This document shows, piece after piece, positions 1 to 9,850 of a stretch of 64,000 nucleotides of DNA. This stretch comes from CAYNRE01 sp964399535. GTDB taxonomy: Bacteria > Planctomycetota > Planctomycetia > Pirellulales > CAYNRE01. The notes beneath the pieces are model-generated. The model saw only the letters and a list, made by a program, of their open reading frames with translations. It was not told where the DNA came from and made no database searches. The position numbers and the translations under genes were made by a program. Numbering within the stretch: position 1 is the stretch's first letter; each line of letters starts with the position of its first letter. The stretch is from assembly GCA_964399535.1 (NCBI GenBank), contig CAYNRE010000005.1:62001-126000 (forward strand). Reading direction: 5' to 3'.

Positions 1-188
1 TGCAGCTCAAGCATCCCAACGCGGGGCAGGGGCAAATGGTCAACCTGGTGTTCGTGGCGTCGAAAGTGATCGAGCTGGACGAGATTCGCGTCCCGACGCA
101 AGCGAAGTACTCGGGCCGGATGGACACGCCCGCCCCTGCCGAGCCGGCGATGCCGACGGCTGATTCGACGCAAACTTCGGGGGTATAA
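1..188 (+). CDS. C-terminal end of an unidentified protein (partial)
   Basis: An open frame runs in from the left edge (codons start at base 3) and ends with TAA at 186-188, giving about 61 residues. The visible part holds a short mixed alpha/beta-looking stretch followed by a Pro/Ala/Thr-rich tail ending TSGV. Codon use is like that of neighbouring genes, so it is probably a real gene end rather than a chance frame. I do not recognise the family. The next gene starts 73 bases downstream on the same strand, so co-transcription is possible. Confidence 0.5.
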   Translation, partial: QLKHPNAGQGQMVNLVFVASKVIELDEIRVPTQAKYSGRMDTPAPAEPAMPTADSTQTSGV

Positions 189-261
189 TCGGGCCCGCTT
201 AAACGCTTGGACCGTACCCGGCGGCCCAAGCCACCCCCCCCTGGCATCGGTCGGCCCCGGC

Positions 262-1500
262 ATGCACATTCTGTTCGTCCACCAGAACTACCCGGCCCAA
301 TTCGGCCACATCGCCCGTTACCTGGTGCGCGAGGCGGGCCTGCGCTGCACGTTTGTCAGCGAGCGGCCCCCGGGCGACGACGCGGGCGTTCGCCGGCTGC
401 AGTACCGGTTGCGCGGCGGAGCCACGGCCCAAACGCACTATTGCAGCCGCAGTTTCGAGAATTACATCTGGCACAGCCACGCCGTGTACGAGGCGGTGCA
501 GGCCGCGGGCGACTTGCGGCCCGATCTGATCGTGGGGCACAGCGGCTTCGGCTCGACGCTCTTCTTGCGCGAGCTGACCGGTGCGCCGATCCTCAATTAC
601 TTCGAGTACTACTATCAGCCGCACCAGAGCGACATGGATTTCCGACCGGAATTTCCCTCGCAGCCGCTCGATGTGCTGAGAGCTTACGCCCGCAACGGCA
701 TGCTGCTGCTCGACCTGCAAAACTGCGACGCTGGTTATAGCCCCACCCAGTGGCAGCGCAGCCGCTTTCCCGCCGAGTACCAACCCAAACTCAGCACGGT
801 GTTCGACGGCGTCGACACCCAGGTCTGGCATCGCCGCGCGGCGGCCGAGTTGGCCGACCGCACGTTTGCCGGGCGGCGCCTGCCGGACGACGCCGAGATC
901 ATTACCTATGTCTCGCGCGGGTTCGAGTCGATGCGCGGGTTCGATATTTTTATGCGCGTGGCCGCCGAGTTGGCCCGCCGGCGGCCGCGTGCCCTGTTCG
1001 TCTGCGTGGGGAGCGACCGGGTCTGTTACGGCGGAGACCTGAAGCACATTCAGGCCAAGACCTTTCGCGAACATGTGCTATCGCAGGACAGGTACGACTT
1101 GGATCGGTTCGTATTCACCGGGCTGCTGCCGCCCGACGAGCTGGCCCGGTTGCTCTCGCTGAGCCAACTGCACATTTACCTGACGGTACCCTTTGTGCTG
1201 AGCTGGTCGCTGATGAACGCCTTGGCCTGCGGAGCCACGGTGCTGGCATCCGACACGGCCCCGGTCCGCGAGATGATTCGCCACGGCGAAACCGGGCTGT
1301 TGGCCGATTTCTACGATGTCGATCGCTTCGTCGATCTGGCCGGCCAGGTGCTCGATCATCCCGACCAGTTCGCGCACCTGGGCCGCAACGGCCAGCAAAT
1401 GATTGACGAGCACTACCGGCTGGAGCGGGTACTGCCCCAAATGCTCGCGCTGTACGAGCGCGTGGCCAAGCGGCCAGCGGGCGTCCCGCAAGCAACCTGA
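262..1500 (+). CDS. GT4-family glycosyltransferase
   Basis: A 412-residue GT-B fold glycosyltransferase, presumably moving a sugar from a nucleotide-sugar donor to an envelope or exopolysaccharide acceptor at the inner face of the membrane. The N-terminus MHILFVHQNYPAQFGHIA is the acceptor-domain opening typical of this GT4 subgroup, which fixes the ATG start although no strong Shine-Dalgarno is visible. The C-terminal half carries the donor-domain features: YVSRGFESMRGFD, FTGLLPPDELARLLSLSQLH, then LMNALACGATVLASDTAPVREMI with the usual glycine-rich donor loop and HGETGLL. Length is normal for GT4. It ends 37 bases before the convergent stop of the giant protein gene. The sugar and acceptor cannot be deduced. 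A second GT4 gene and two GT2-type genes lie elsewhere in the window. Confidence 0.85.
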   Translation: MHILFVHQNYPAQFGHIARYLVREAGLRCTFVSERPPGDDAGVRRLQYRLRGGATAQTHYCSRSFENYIWHSHAVYEAVQAAGDLRPDLIVGHSGFGSTLFLRELTGAPILNYFEYYYQPHQSDMDFRPEFPSQPLDVLRAYARNGMLLLDLQNCDAGYSPTQWQRSRFPAEYQPKLSTVFDGVDTQVWHRRAAAELADRTFAGRRLPDDAEIITYVSRGFESMRGFDIFMRVAAELARRRPRALFVCVGSDRVCYGGDLKHIQAKTFREHVLSQDRYDLDRFVFTGLLPPDELARLLSLSQLHIYLTVPFVLSWSLMNALACGATVLASDTAPVREMIRHGETGLLADFYDVDRFVDLAGQVLDHPDQFAHLGRNGQQMIDEHYRLERVLPQMLALYERVAKRPAGVPQAT

Positions 1501-1537
1501 GCTACCCGACAGGCCAGTGCCCGACGGCCGACTGCCG

Positions 1538-4500
1538 CTATCGGTTGCCCCTCTTGCCGGCCTGCGAACTGGCGGCGACCCATTCCAGCGCCAGTTCCTC
1601 GAGCGCTTCGTCGGCCGGCGACTGAGCCGAAGCAATTCCCGATTCGCCCGCCAGCGAACCGGCCAGGGCCAGCGCTGGCCAATCGTCGGACACGGCCATG
1701 ACCCGGTCGCTGGCCTCGCGCGAGGCGGACCAGGCCTGGCTGAACTTGGCCGAGGGCGAGACGCTACTCGGCAAGAACGGAGCCGGCCCTGACGGCGGTC
1801 CAAAACTCTCGCCGCCGAAAAGGGCGATCGCAGCGGCCGACGCGGCGCGGGGGGGCGCCGCGCCCGTCGGCTCGATCGAGCTCGGCGCCGCGGTCGCCTG
1901 CATTAGCGCCGTGGCCGGCAGAACGGCGACCAGGGCAGACGGCGCGGCGGGAACCTGCGAATCGACCGCCGCGTTCCAGATCGAACCCACTTTGCGGTCC
2001 CAGAGCGACCTGGCCGCGGGTTCGACTGGTTCGGCTTCCGGTCCGGCTACCACGGTGGTCGTCGCAAATTCGCCGCCAGCAGGGTCCTCTTTCGCCGAAT
2101 CGCTGGGGAACGCCCCGGTCGGCTCCTCCAGCGACGCCCCGTTGGCGACCGCCGCGCCGACCATGTCGGAGGTGGCCCCAAAGTTGGCCGCCCAGAGCAC
2201 GTAGTCGCCCGACCCGACCGACCCGCTGCCGTCGAAGTCGGCCGAAAGGTTCGGTCCGACTTGTCCGACCTGGGCGGCCCAAATGGCATAGTCCGCGACC
2301 CCCACTTCGCCATCGTGATTGGCATCGCCGATCAGTTCGGGGGGCATGCAGGTGGCGCCGAAATTGGCGGCCCAGAGGGCGTAGTCGCCGGACCCGACCG
2401 AACCGTTGCCGTCGAAGTCGGCCGACAGCCCGACGTCTGACTGGCCGAACTGGGCCGCCCAGATCGCGTAGTCGGCGGTCCCCACGACACAGTCGCCGTT
2501 GGCATCGCCGATCAGCCCCGTGGGCGAAATCACGTCGTTGGCCACGCCCAGGTCGCGGTTGTCGATGAATCCATCGCGGTTCAGATCGGCCCGGTAGTCG
2601 TAGCCAGCCTGGCCCATTTCGTTGCCGAACAGGTCGATAATCCGGTGCCGGTCGTCGTCGTCGACGTGTCCGTCGTCGTTCACGTCGTAGTAGGCCATCC
2701 GGTTGGTCACGTGCACCGTGACGGGAATCACGGCGTCTTGGCCGAGTGTGTCGCTGGTGAAATTGAGCTGGGCGTGATAGGTGCCGTCGGCCAACTCGTA
2801 GGCGTTTACCAGTACGTTAATCGCGGCGCTGCCCTGGCCCTGAAGCTTGTCGGCCATCAGCCAGCCAACTTCGGACGAAAGCTGCCACTGGAACGCGCCG
2901 GGACCGCCGATGTTGATGATCCGCTGCGGCAGCGGCACGGGCAGCGAAAGATCGACCTCGAACTCCAAGGCCGAGGGGCTGACTGCGAGCGTTTGGACAA
3001 GCGGTGCCACCGGCGCCGGCTCCGGAGCGCCGGGGGCCAGCCCCCAGGCAAGTTCCTCGCGGTACGAAAGACCGTTGCTGCCCAGCCGCGAGGCGGCCGT
3101 CCGGTCGAGCGGGTTCATCTTCCGGGCCAATTGCAGGCTATCGGGCACCCCGTCACCCAGGTAGTCGCTGTCCACGTTGATCTGTACGGTCGCGGTTGCG
3201 GTAAGTCCGTTGTGGTCGGTGGCATAGAGCGTGATGATGTGCGGTCCGAAGCTGAGTGCCCGACTTAGCGATGCGCCGGTGCCGAGCTCGCCGTCGCGAT
3301 TGCTTACCCAACGCAGGCTGGCGTCGCCCAGCCGCCCGTCTTCAGTATCGATGGCGCCGCCGGCGAACGTAATCAATTCACCTTCCAGGGGAACCAGCGC
3401 GGGGGCCGGTGAACTGATCCAGGCATTGGGCGCATGATTGCCGATGGCGAACGGCGGGGTGATATAGGCCGTTTCGTGCAGACCGTCGCTGGCCACGATG
3501 CTAAACACGGCCGAGGTCGAGGCCGGCAAGATCGAGGCCGGCACCGTCATGCTCCCACTTCCCACGCGGCTGCCGACCGAGGTCCAGGTAGCGCCCAGGT
3601 CGTTGGTAAAGCTGACCCAAACCGTCACCGGGTCGCCGTTAGGGTCGGAGACCGTCACGTTGATCGGAATCATCTGGTTGGTGTACGTGCCTCCGAAGCT
3701 CGAACCCACGGTCAACGCGGGTGCACTGGCCCCGGGTGCGTAGGTGGCCAGCACCTCGTCGTGGTGCAGAAGCTGAATCGAGCTTACGCCCGGCTGCCGC
3801 GACACGATCACCGAAAACATGCCCCGCGAGGCGTGGTCGTCGCCATGGCCGTGGTCGTGCTCGGGCGGCACCTGGCCGTCGAGGTGTTCAATCACCTCCT
3901 CGGCTACCAGCACCCCGACTCGGCTCAGCTCGTTGCCGAGGCCGTCGCGCTGGACCAGGTAGTAGCCGGTGTCGAACGAAAGACTTGTTTCCCCGCTTTC
4001 GGAAAGCGAGTCGACCGAGTCGATCGATCCCTGGTCGGCCGGGCCGTCGATCCGGCCGGCAATGACCAGCCTGGGGCCGCTGGCGGCGGCCATGGCCATT
4101 GCGGTGGCTCGGGGCGCGTCGAGATCCACGGCCGACGCCCCTGCTTCCAAGCTTTCCGCCGTAGAGGCTGCCGCAGGCAGGGGGCCGCCGGGCTCGTTCA
4201 GTCGCTGGAAATCCTCCAGATGCCCCAGCGCCGCCGTCTGCTCCCACCCCAGTATGTTGAACACATCTAATGGCTCGAAAAACGCGGTCTTATCGTTTCT
4301 TTCTAGGGCGTAACTCATGAGAGACTTGGCCCGCTCGCTAAATTGATCCTCGGGCGGGGCCAGGTTCGGGCGAAGTTGTGCCTGCGAAACTGGATAGAGC
4401 GGGTTCACAATCGGCTGGGTGACGGCGATTTGCGCGTCGAAGGTGTGTTCGATCGCGAAATTCGGCGAGGCCACCTTTGGGACATATGCCTCGTTGGGCA

Positions 4501-7500
4501 GATAGAGCGTCATTTCGTTGGCCCGCGAGTGCCCTACCTGTCCCACCTCGGCTTCGTCGTCCGAGTAATTCAGCGCGTCGGGGCTCACGAGCCCCAAGAG
4601 GTGCCCCAGTTCATGGGTCACAATCCGGGAAAACTCGCCGCTGAGCGGAACCCGGACGGTCAGCGAGGTCGAGACCGTGGAGTTGCCCTGGATGAGCGCG
4701 ACGCCGGTCACGGCGGCGATCTCGCACTCCTCGTCGTCTCCCAAGAGGCCGAAGGTTACCGTATTGATCAGCGCGTTGGCGGCATCGCAGAGGGCGTCGA
4801 TGGCGTCGAGTGTCAGCTCGCCTGCCCAGCCAAAAGCGTCGGGGCCGAATGCGGTGCCGGGACTGCCGTTAGGCACCAGGAGCCGATCATCCATGATCCC
4901 CATTACGAAGCCCACGTCGCGCCCCGAGGCTCGATCGTTCCAACGGCTCTTGATGCGGTCCAGCTTGTTGGTCAAAGCCAGCTTGGCCAGTATCGTCCCG
5001 GCATCGTCACCGCCCAGGTTAATCGGGCTGGAATAGTTCTCGGTCAGCACATCGAAGGCCCAATCAAACTCGATGCGGCCGATGGGCAATGCCCGTTGCT
5101 CGGCCTGCAGCAATTCGAGCATGGTGTTTCGCTGCAAGTTGGCCAGGTCCGCCGCCGAGTAGCCCTCCTTCATCACGGGTACCAGCAAGATGCGCTGCAC
5201 GGCCGATTCGTTGACCTGCACCGTGACCGAGGTCGAGGCGACCACGGTGGCCCGGCGCTTGAGCTGCACTTCGACCGTGTTTAGCCCGGCCTCGCGAAAA
5301 TACAGTGGCGTTACATTGAAGCTGTTGGCCAGATCGCGCAGTTGAGCGTCGGTGGGCGGGGCCAACAGGGTTTTGTCTTCGCCCAACGTCGCGGTGTAAC
5401 TGAACGCCTTATCGGGCGTTTTAGGATCGACTTGTGTGAAGGTATAGGTATACTCGGCGCCGCTGGGGGTGTGGAAGATGTAGAGCATCGAATCCACATC
5501 CAGCACATCTTTAAAGCCCAGTCCGCGAAGCGATTGATTGCGGATTAAGTACGATTGGGCCAGGGTGGGCTTGTCGGTGTACAGGCCGTAGGCCTCGAGG
5601 CCCTGGTTGAGCACCACCCGATCAAACGTGAGCGTGATGTGATGAAAGGTTACCGTACCCGCCGCCACGAAGCGGTTGGTCGTGGCGTCGTTGGCCCGGT
5701 ACTGCGCGTTGTATACCTGCAGGGCTCCGTCGGTGTCGCCCGCGGCGATCAGCACCTGTACCTGGGTAGGGCTGACGTACGACACGCTGCGCGGTACCCC
5801 GCTGCCCAGGCTGATCTTGGCATCGCGGTCGAAGTTGATGCCGTAAACGGTCACCAAGACTCCGTCGTTGCCGCCCGTGGGAGTGTACGAGGAGATGTGC
5901 GGAATGGCCGCGAAATCGGCCTTGCCGTCGCCCGGCGCGTACTCGGCCCGGCGCGCCCCGCGCACCACCAGCACCTCGCCCGTTTGAATCTGGTTGGTGA
6001 TCAGCACCGAAATTTGGGTATCGGTGCGCGAGAGCACCGTGACGGCCACGCCGCCGATGGTCACCTTCAGATCGTCGCCCGCCGCGCCGAACCCGCTGCC
6101 GATGATATTGACCACATTCTCGCCCGCCTGGCCGCTACCCCAGCGGGGCGAAACGTTGTTGACCAGCGGCACCGCGTCGCGCAGCGGAGGCAAGATCGAA
6201 CCGCGGACGCTCACCCCCGTGTCGGGGGCGTGTACGAACCACACCCGGTCGGCTCCGTCCGTGGCCACGCCCGCCACGTGCGAGCTGCGCAGCCCGGAAT
6301 CGGTCCAGTAGTAGCCTTCCCAAGCATTTCCGTTCAAAAGCGCGCTGCCGGCCCACAGACGACCCAGCTCGTCGACCGCCAGCGGCAGGCTTTGGGCCGC
6401 GATGGGCGGGATCAGGGTTTGGAAGCCGCCGTCGCGCCACCACACCAACCCGTTGGCGGTGCTCACGGCCACCTCGCCCGTTCCCAGTTGCGCGAGCGAC
6501 ACCACGGTGTTGTTGGGAAGCCCCTGGGCCGTGGTCAGCACCTGCATGTTCTCGGCCCCGCTCAGGTTCCAGCGGACCAGCCCGGCGTCGGTGCCGATCC
6601 ATAGCTGGTTGTTCTGGTCCACCAGCAGGCTGCGGATATGGGCGCTCGGCAAACTGGAATTAGCGGGCGTCAACGTGAACACAAACCGCTCGCGGTCGAA
6701 CAGCGTCAGCCCGTTGTCGCCGCCAATCCACACGCGCCCCTGCGCGTCTTCGGCCAGGGCTCGAATGCTACCGGTGGGGCGCGTGCCGAGCTTGTCGTCG
6801 AGCGTATCCCAGCCGGTCGACAGGTAGAGCCGCACCCCCAGCGGAGTTCCCACCCAGATGCGCCCCTGGCTGTCGTCCATGACCGCCAGGCTGGGCACGC
6901 CCGGGCGATTGTCCCAAGTGACCCCGTCGGGCTGCAGCACGAAGGTGCCCGAGCCGGAGGAGAAGAAAGTTCGGCCCCGGGCCGTCCAGACGCCGTCGAG
7001 GGCTTCGAGATCGAGGTTGTTGTTTTCGTCGAGTTGCTGCCAGCGTTGGGCCAGGGTAATTAGCTCGCCGTCCTGGGCGGCGTAGACCTTTTCGTCGACC
7101 GCAGCCACCTGGTCGACACTGCTGTCCCAGACCCCCTGGCCGCGGTTCTGCCGGCTTCCCAAGGGGGCGTTGAGCCAGTTGTAATCGGTGGTGCGAATGC
7201 TTACGCCCTTGGCCTCGTAGGCGGTCAGACCGCCGCTGTAGCCAAGCTTGCCGAACTCGCCGGTGGCCGAGTTCTCGCCGTTGATGGCCACCCAAACGCG
7301 GTTGTCGGCATCCACGTCGATGCTTACCGCCTCGTACCCGTTGGTGTTCGAGAGCGGGTTGAACGTGGCGGGGGTTTCCGCGTTGGGAATAAACAGCGTG
7401 GCCTGCCGCTCTTGACCGGGGTTTAAGAACGTGGGGGCCAATCCCGTTCCAGCCAGCCAAAGATGGTTCTCTTTGTCGAACACCAGATCTTTGAGCGTGG

Positions 7501-9850
7501 TCAGGTAGTTGCCCGGGTTGGAATACGTGTCGGCCAGCCACACCGACTGAATCTGAGGGCCGACGAAGTACACGATGGGATAGGTTTGTTGCAGTTCGTA
7601 GACCGTAGTCAGGAACGAGCCCACCAGCACTTTGCGCTCCGAGATGGCCCACACCTCGCCCCCGGGCCCCGCGGTCAACTCCGTTACACGGCTGCCGGGC
7701 AGCACGGTGGAATAGGGCGCCGGGTTCGACGCGAGCGCCTTGCCGGTCAGTCCGTTGTCGGTGCCAAAGGCTTGCCGGGTGGGTTCGATATCGAACACGC
7801 GGTTCGAGGCAATCGTCGGCGCCTGGAGCAGGGTAAAGCTGGGCAGCGGGCCGGCCGTAATGGCGTAGGCGCCCGCGGCGTCGCTGCCGACCCAAATTCG
7901 GCCGTCGCTGCCGTAGGCCACGCCGTTGATTTGCCCCAGGTTGTTCAGCCCCGCGGCGGCGGCGGGGTTGGTCGTGGCGCCGTTGGCCGCGGTGCCGTCG
8001 AGCAACCGCACCCCCTGCCCCGCGCTATTGCCCACGACCACCCCCGCTTCGTCGCCGTCGATCGAAGTGATATTCCCGGCGGTAAAGGGGCGATAGAAGT
8101 CCCACCGCTCCAGGGGAATCACAGCCCCGTCGCCCAGCTTCATCCGCCACATGATGGTTTTCAGCGAGGCCTCGGTGCTGTTGCCCCCCAGCAAAACGGC
8201 CTGGCGCGAAACGGGCGAGTACACGGCGCTGGAACCGCTGCTGGGCACCCGCGTGGCACCCTGGGCGTTGAGCGGATAGGCTATGCTGGAAACAAACACC
8301 TGCCGCTCGAGGGGATCGAACACCACGGGACCCCGGCCCGAGTTGCCCAGGACATAGATCAGTTCACTTACCGGATCGACTACCGGCGCCAAGCTCGTGG
8401 CGTTCGCCGGCAACTGCGCCGTCAATAAAGTAGCGGTGCCGGCGCCGGTGGCCAGCGAGTACGAGATCTCGTAGATGCTCGAGGTAGTCGCCCCCCCCGT
8501 GTCGGTTCCGCCGAAGTAATACGTCTTTCCGGTCGCCTCGCTGTAGGCCGCGCCGAAATCGTAGAGCGCGGGGGTTTGCAGGTTCAGCGTTTGCAGCGTT
8601 TCGGTCGCCGGGTCGAACACATAGGCGGTGCGCAGCGGCGTGCCACTGGTATTCACGCCCCCCAACAACAGCACCCGGCCGGTTTGCGAATCCCAGACGG
8701 CTTCGGCTCCCACCTGGCGAGCCAGCGTCGGGCTCAGGGTTCGTACCTCGCCGGTCCGCGGATTGATCGCCAAGGGCTTGGTGCGGTAGTTCGCATTGAA
8801 GCCGTCGTCTTCGATGCCACCGAACACGTACACCCACCCGGTGGTCGGCGCGTAGACGGCGGCCGCCCCGCGCAGCGGCTGGCTGAGCGAGGTCAAGAGC
8901 GAGCTTGCGCCGGTGCTGGCGTTGACCAGCAACACATCGCTCACGGCCCCGGGCATCGTGCGTCGCCCTCCCACCAGCAAGGCCGAATCCAAATCGCTCA
9001 CATAAGCCGTGGCCGCGTCGTAGAGCGCCGCCGGCAATTGGCCGAAGTTCTCGTCGACCGGAACCGTGGCCGGCGAAACCGGTGCCCGGGGCGTGGTGAG
9101 CTGAAAAACCGGCTGCCCCACCGCCGTCGGCGTTTGGCCCGAGATCAGCTCCGGGCCGAAGCTGGCCAGCGACCAATCGCGCACCAGCCCCGGCAACCGT
9201 TCGCCGAGCGTGGTGTGCATCGTGCGGCGAATCTCGTCCTGGGTGCGCACCGTGTTCCACAAACGCACCTCGGCCAGGTTGCCGTCCAAAAGGTTGGTGC
9301 GCACCGTGCTGGCGCCCGAGGTCACCTCGTTGGCACCAATCGTCAAGTTCGATCGCGGGGCCCCCACCGCGTAGGGAGTGAACTCGGCGGCTTCGAACAC
9401 TCCGTTCACATAGATCAGCGTGTACAGCTCGGGCGTGAATACCACCGCCACGTGGGTCCAGGTATCGACCGGAATGGTGGTGACCCCGTAGACCGTGGCA
9501 TCGAACGGCACGATGTTCGTCGGCAACTCCAAGGGCTGCGTCTGAAACCGCACCTTGCCGCCCGTAATGCTCAACATGAAACTCTGGTCCGAGCCGGCGC
9601 TGAGAATCGCCTCGCTGCCACTTCCCTGGTGGCGCACCCAGGCTTCGATGGTCATCTGTGAAAGCGAAACGCCGGGCGTCGGAGCCGTGAGGTACTGGGT
9701 CGTGCCGTTCAGGTCGACGGCCGCTCCCACGGCCAACAGCCGCCGCTCTTCCAGGGGTTCGACTCGCGGAGCCATCCGCAACCGGCGGCTCTCGTGCGAC
9801 CGGCGGCCAAACAAACGGGACCGTTTGAGGCGTGCAAGCCAGCGCGGCAT
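1538..9850 (-). CDS. Giant modular extracellular protein: LamG, Kelch, propeller, IPT, metalloprotease-like and dockerin-like modules
   Basis: A 2770-residue protein. I start it at the ATG at 9850 (MPRWLARLKR), because GAGGA lies 8 bases upstream and the planctomycete secretion-associated motif VEPLEERRLLA then falls at residues 30-40; the frame stays open upstream but that part is low-complexity. In order: a LamG/ConA-like lectin domain (about 41-250), Kelch-type repeats (about 265-640), two-component-regulator-type propeller repeats of the form GxIWVGxxxG/GRVWIGG (about 640-1300), IPT/TIG Ig-like domains (about 1340-1530), a metzincin-like segment with HELGHLLGL at about 1746, Ig/PKD-like domains, then three dockerin-like EF-hand pairs (about 2386-2560) with D-x-N-x-D-G loops. 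An Ala/Pro/Ser-rich tail ends at TAG 1538-1540. Probably surface-attached or secreted; possible roles are carbohydrate or protein binding and degradation. The actual substrate is unknown. Confidence 0.85.
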   Translation of the reverse strand: MPRWLARLKRSRLFGRRSHESRRLRMAPRVEPLEERRLLAVGAAVDLNGTTQYLTAPTPGVSLSQMTIEAWVRHQGSGSEAILSAGSDQSFMLSITGGKVRFQTQPLELPTNIVPFDATVYGVTTIPVDTWTHVAVVFTPELYTLIYVNGVFEAAEFTPYAVGAPRSNLTIGANEVTSGASTVRTNLLDGNLAEVRLWNTVRTQDEIRRTMHTTLGERLPGLVRDWSLASFGPELISGQTPTAVGQPVFQLTTPRAPVSPATVPVDENFGQLPAALYDAATAYVSDLDSALLVGGRRTMPGAVSDVLLVNASTGASSLLTSLSQPLRGAAAVYAPTTGWVYVFGGIEDDGFNANYRTKPLAINPRTGEVRTLSPTLARQVGAEAVWDSQTGRVLLLGGVNTSGTPLRTAYVFDPATETLQTLNLQTPALYDFGAAYSEATGKTYYFGGTDTGGATTSSIYEISYSLATGAGTATLLTAQLPANATSLAPVVDPVSELIYVLGNSGRGPVVFDPLERQVFVSSIAYPLNAQGATRVPSSGSSAVYSPVSRQAVLLGGNSTEASLKTIMWRMKLGDGAVIPLERWDFYRPFTAGNITSIDGDEAGVVVGNSAGQGVRLLDGTAANGATTNPAAAAGLNNLGQINGVAYGSDGRIWVGSDAAGAYAITAGPLPSFTLLQAPTIASNRVFDIEPTRQAFGTDNGLTGKALASNPAPYSTVLPGSRVTELTAGPGGEVWAISERKVLVGSFLTTVYELQQTYPIVYFVGPQIQSVWLADTYSNPGNYLTTLKDLVFDKENHLWLAGTGLAPTFLNPGQERQATLFIPNAETPATFNPLSNTNGYEAVSIDVDADNRVWVAINGENSATGEFGKLGYSGGLTAYEAKGVSIRTTDYNWLNAPLGSRQNRGQGVWDSSVDQVAAVDEKVYAAQDGELITLAQRWQQLDENNNLDLEALDGVWTARGRTFFSSGSGTFVLQPDGVTWDNRPGVPSLAVMDDSQGRIWVGTPLGVRLYLSTGWDTLDDKLGTRPTGSIRALAEDAQGRVWIGGDNGLTLFDRERFVFTLTPANSSLPSAHIRSLLVDQNNQLWIGTDAGLVRWNLSGAENMQVLTTAQGLPNNTVVSLAQLGTGEVAVSTANGLVWWRDGGFQTLIPPIAAQSLPLAVDELGRLWAGSALLNGNAWEGYYWTDSGLRSSHVAGVATDGADRVWFVHAPDTGVSVRGSILPPLRDAVPLVNNVSPRWGSGQAGENVVNIIGSGFGAAGDDLKVTIGGVAVTVLSRTDTQISVLITNQIQTGEVLVVRGARRAEYAPGDGKADFAAIPHISSYTPTGGNDGVLVTVYGINFDRDAKISLGSGVPRSVSYVSPTQVQVLIAAGDTDGALQVYNAQYRANDATTNRFVAAGTVTFHHITLTFDRVVLNQGLEAYGLYTDKPTLAQSYLIRNQSLRGLGFKDVLDVDSMLYIFHTPSGAEYTYTFTQVDPKTPDKAFSYTATLGEDKTLLAPPTDAQLRDLANSFNVTPLYFREAGLNTVEVQLKRRATVVASTSVTVQVNESAVQRILLVPVMKEGYSAADLANLQRNTMLELLQAEQRALPIGRIEFDWAFDVLTENYSSPINLGGDDAGTILAKLALTNKLDRIKSRWNDRASGRDVGFVMGIMDDRLLVPNGSPGTAFGPDAFGWAGELTLDAIDALCDAANALINTVTFGLLGDDEECEIAAVTGVALIQGNSTVSTSLTVRVPLSGEFSRIVTHELGHLLGLVSPDALNYSDDEAEVGQVGHSRANEMTLYLPNEAYVPKVASPNFAIEHTFDAQIAVTQPIVNPLYPVSQAQLRPNLAPPEDQFSERAKSLMSYALERNDKTAFFEPLDVFNILGWEQTAALGHLEDFQRLNEPGGPLPAAASTAESLEAGASAVDLDAPRATAMAMAAASGPRLVIAGRIDGPADQGSIDSVDSLSESGETSLSFDTGYYLVQRDGLGNELSRVGVLVAEEVIEHLDGQVPPEHDHGHGDDHASRGMFSVIVSRQPGVSSIQLLHHDEVLATYAPGASAPALTVGSSFGGTYTNQMIPINVTVSDPNGDPVTVWVSFTNDLGATWTSVGSRVGSGSMTVPASILPASTSAVFSIVASDGLHETAYITPPFAIGNHAPNAWISSPAPALVPLEGELITFAGGAIDTEDGRLGDASLRWVSNRDGELGTGASLSRALSFGPHIITLYATDHNGLTATATVQINVDSDYLGDGVPDSLQLARKMNPLDRTAASRLGSNGLSYREELAWGLAPGAPEPAPVAPLVQTLAVSPSALEFEVDLSLPVPLPQRIINIGGPGAFQWQLSSEVGWLMADKLQGQGSAAINVLVNAYELADGTYHAQLNFTSDTLGQDAVIPVTVHVTNRMAYYDVNDDGHVDDDDRHRIIDLFGNEMGQAGYDYRADLNRDGFIDNRDLGVANDVISPTGLIGDANGDCVVGTADYAIWAAQFGQSDVGLSADFDGNGSVGSGDYALWAANFGATCMPPELIGDANHDGEVGVADYAIWAAQVGQVGPNLSADFDGSGSVGSGDYVLWAANFGATSDMVGAAVANGASLEEPTGAFPSDSAKEDPAGGEFATTTVVAGPEAEPVEPAARSLWDRKVGSIWNAAVDSQVPAAPSALVAVLPATALMQATAAPSSIEPTGAAPPRAASAAAIALFGGESFGPPSGPAPFLPSSVSPSAKFSQAWSASREASDRVMAVSDDWPALALAGSLAGESGIASAQSPADEALEELALEWVAASSQAGKRGNR
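2181..2515 (-). repeat. 180-bp in-frame tandem duplication encoding dockerin-like EF-hand units
   Basis: Bases 2181-2335 and 2361-2515 are diverged copies with an offset of exactly 180 bases (60 codons). Each encodes GDAN-x-D-x-x-VG-x-ADYAIWAAQ-x-GQ followed by SADFDG-x-GSVGSGDY-x-LWAANFG. These are two calcium-binding-loop pairs typical of planctomycete dockerin-like domains. A third, more diverged unit (DVNDDGHVDDDDRHRI ... DLNRDGFIDNRDLG) lies just N-terminal at about 2545-2690. Confidence 0.8.

Noticed and set aside
184..189. TATAAT overlapping the stop of the first partial gene
   Set aside because: No acceptable -35 hexamer lies 16-18 bases upstream; only a weak TTCGAC at 14 bases. I did not call a promoter for the GT4 gene.
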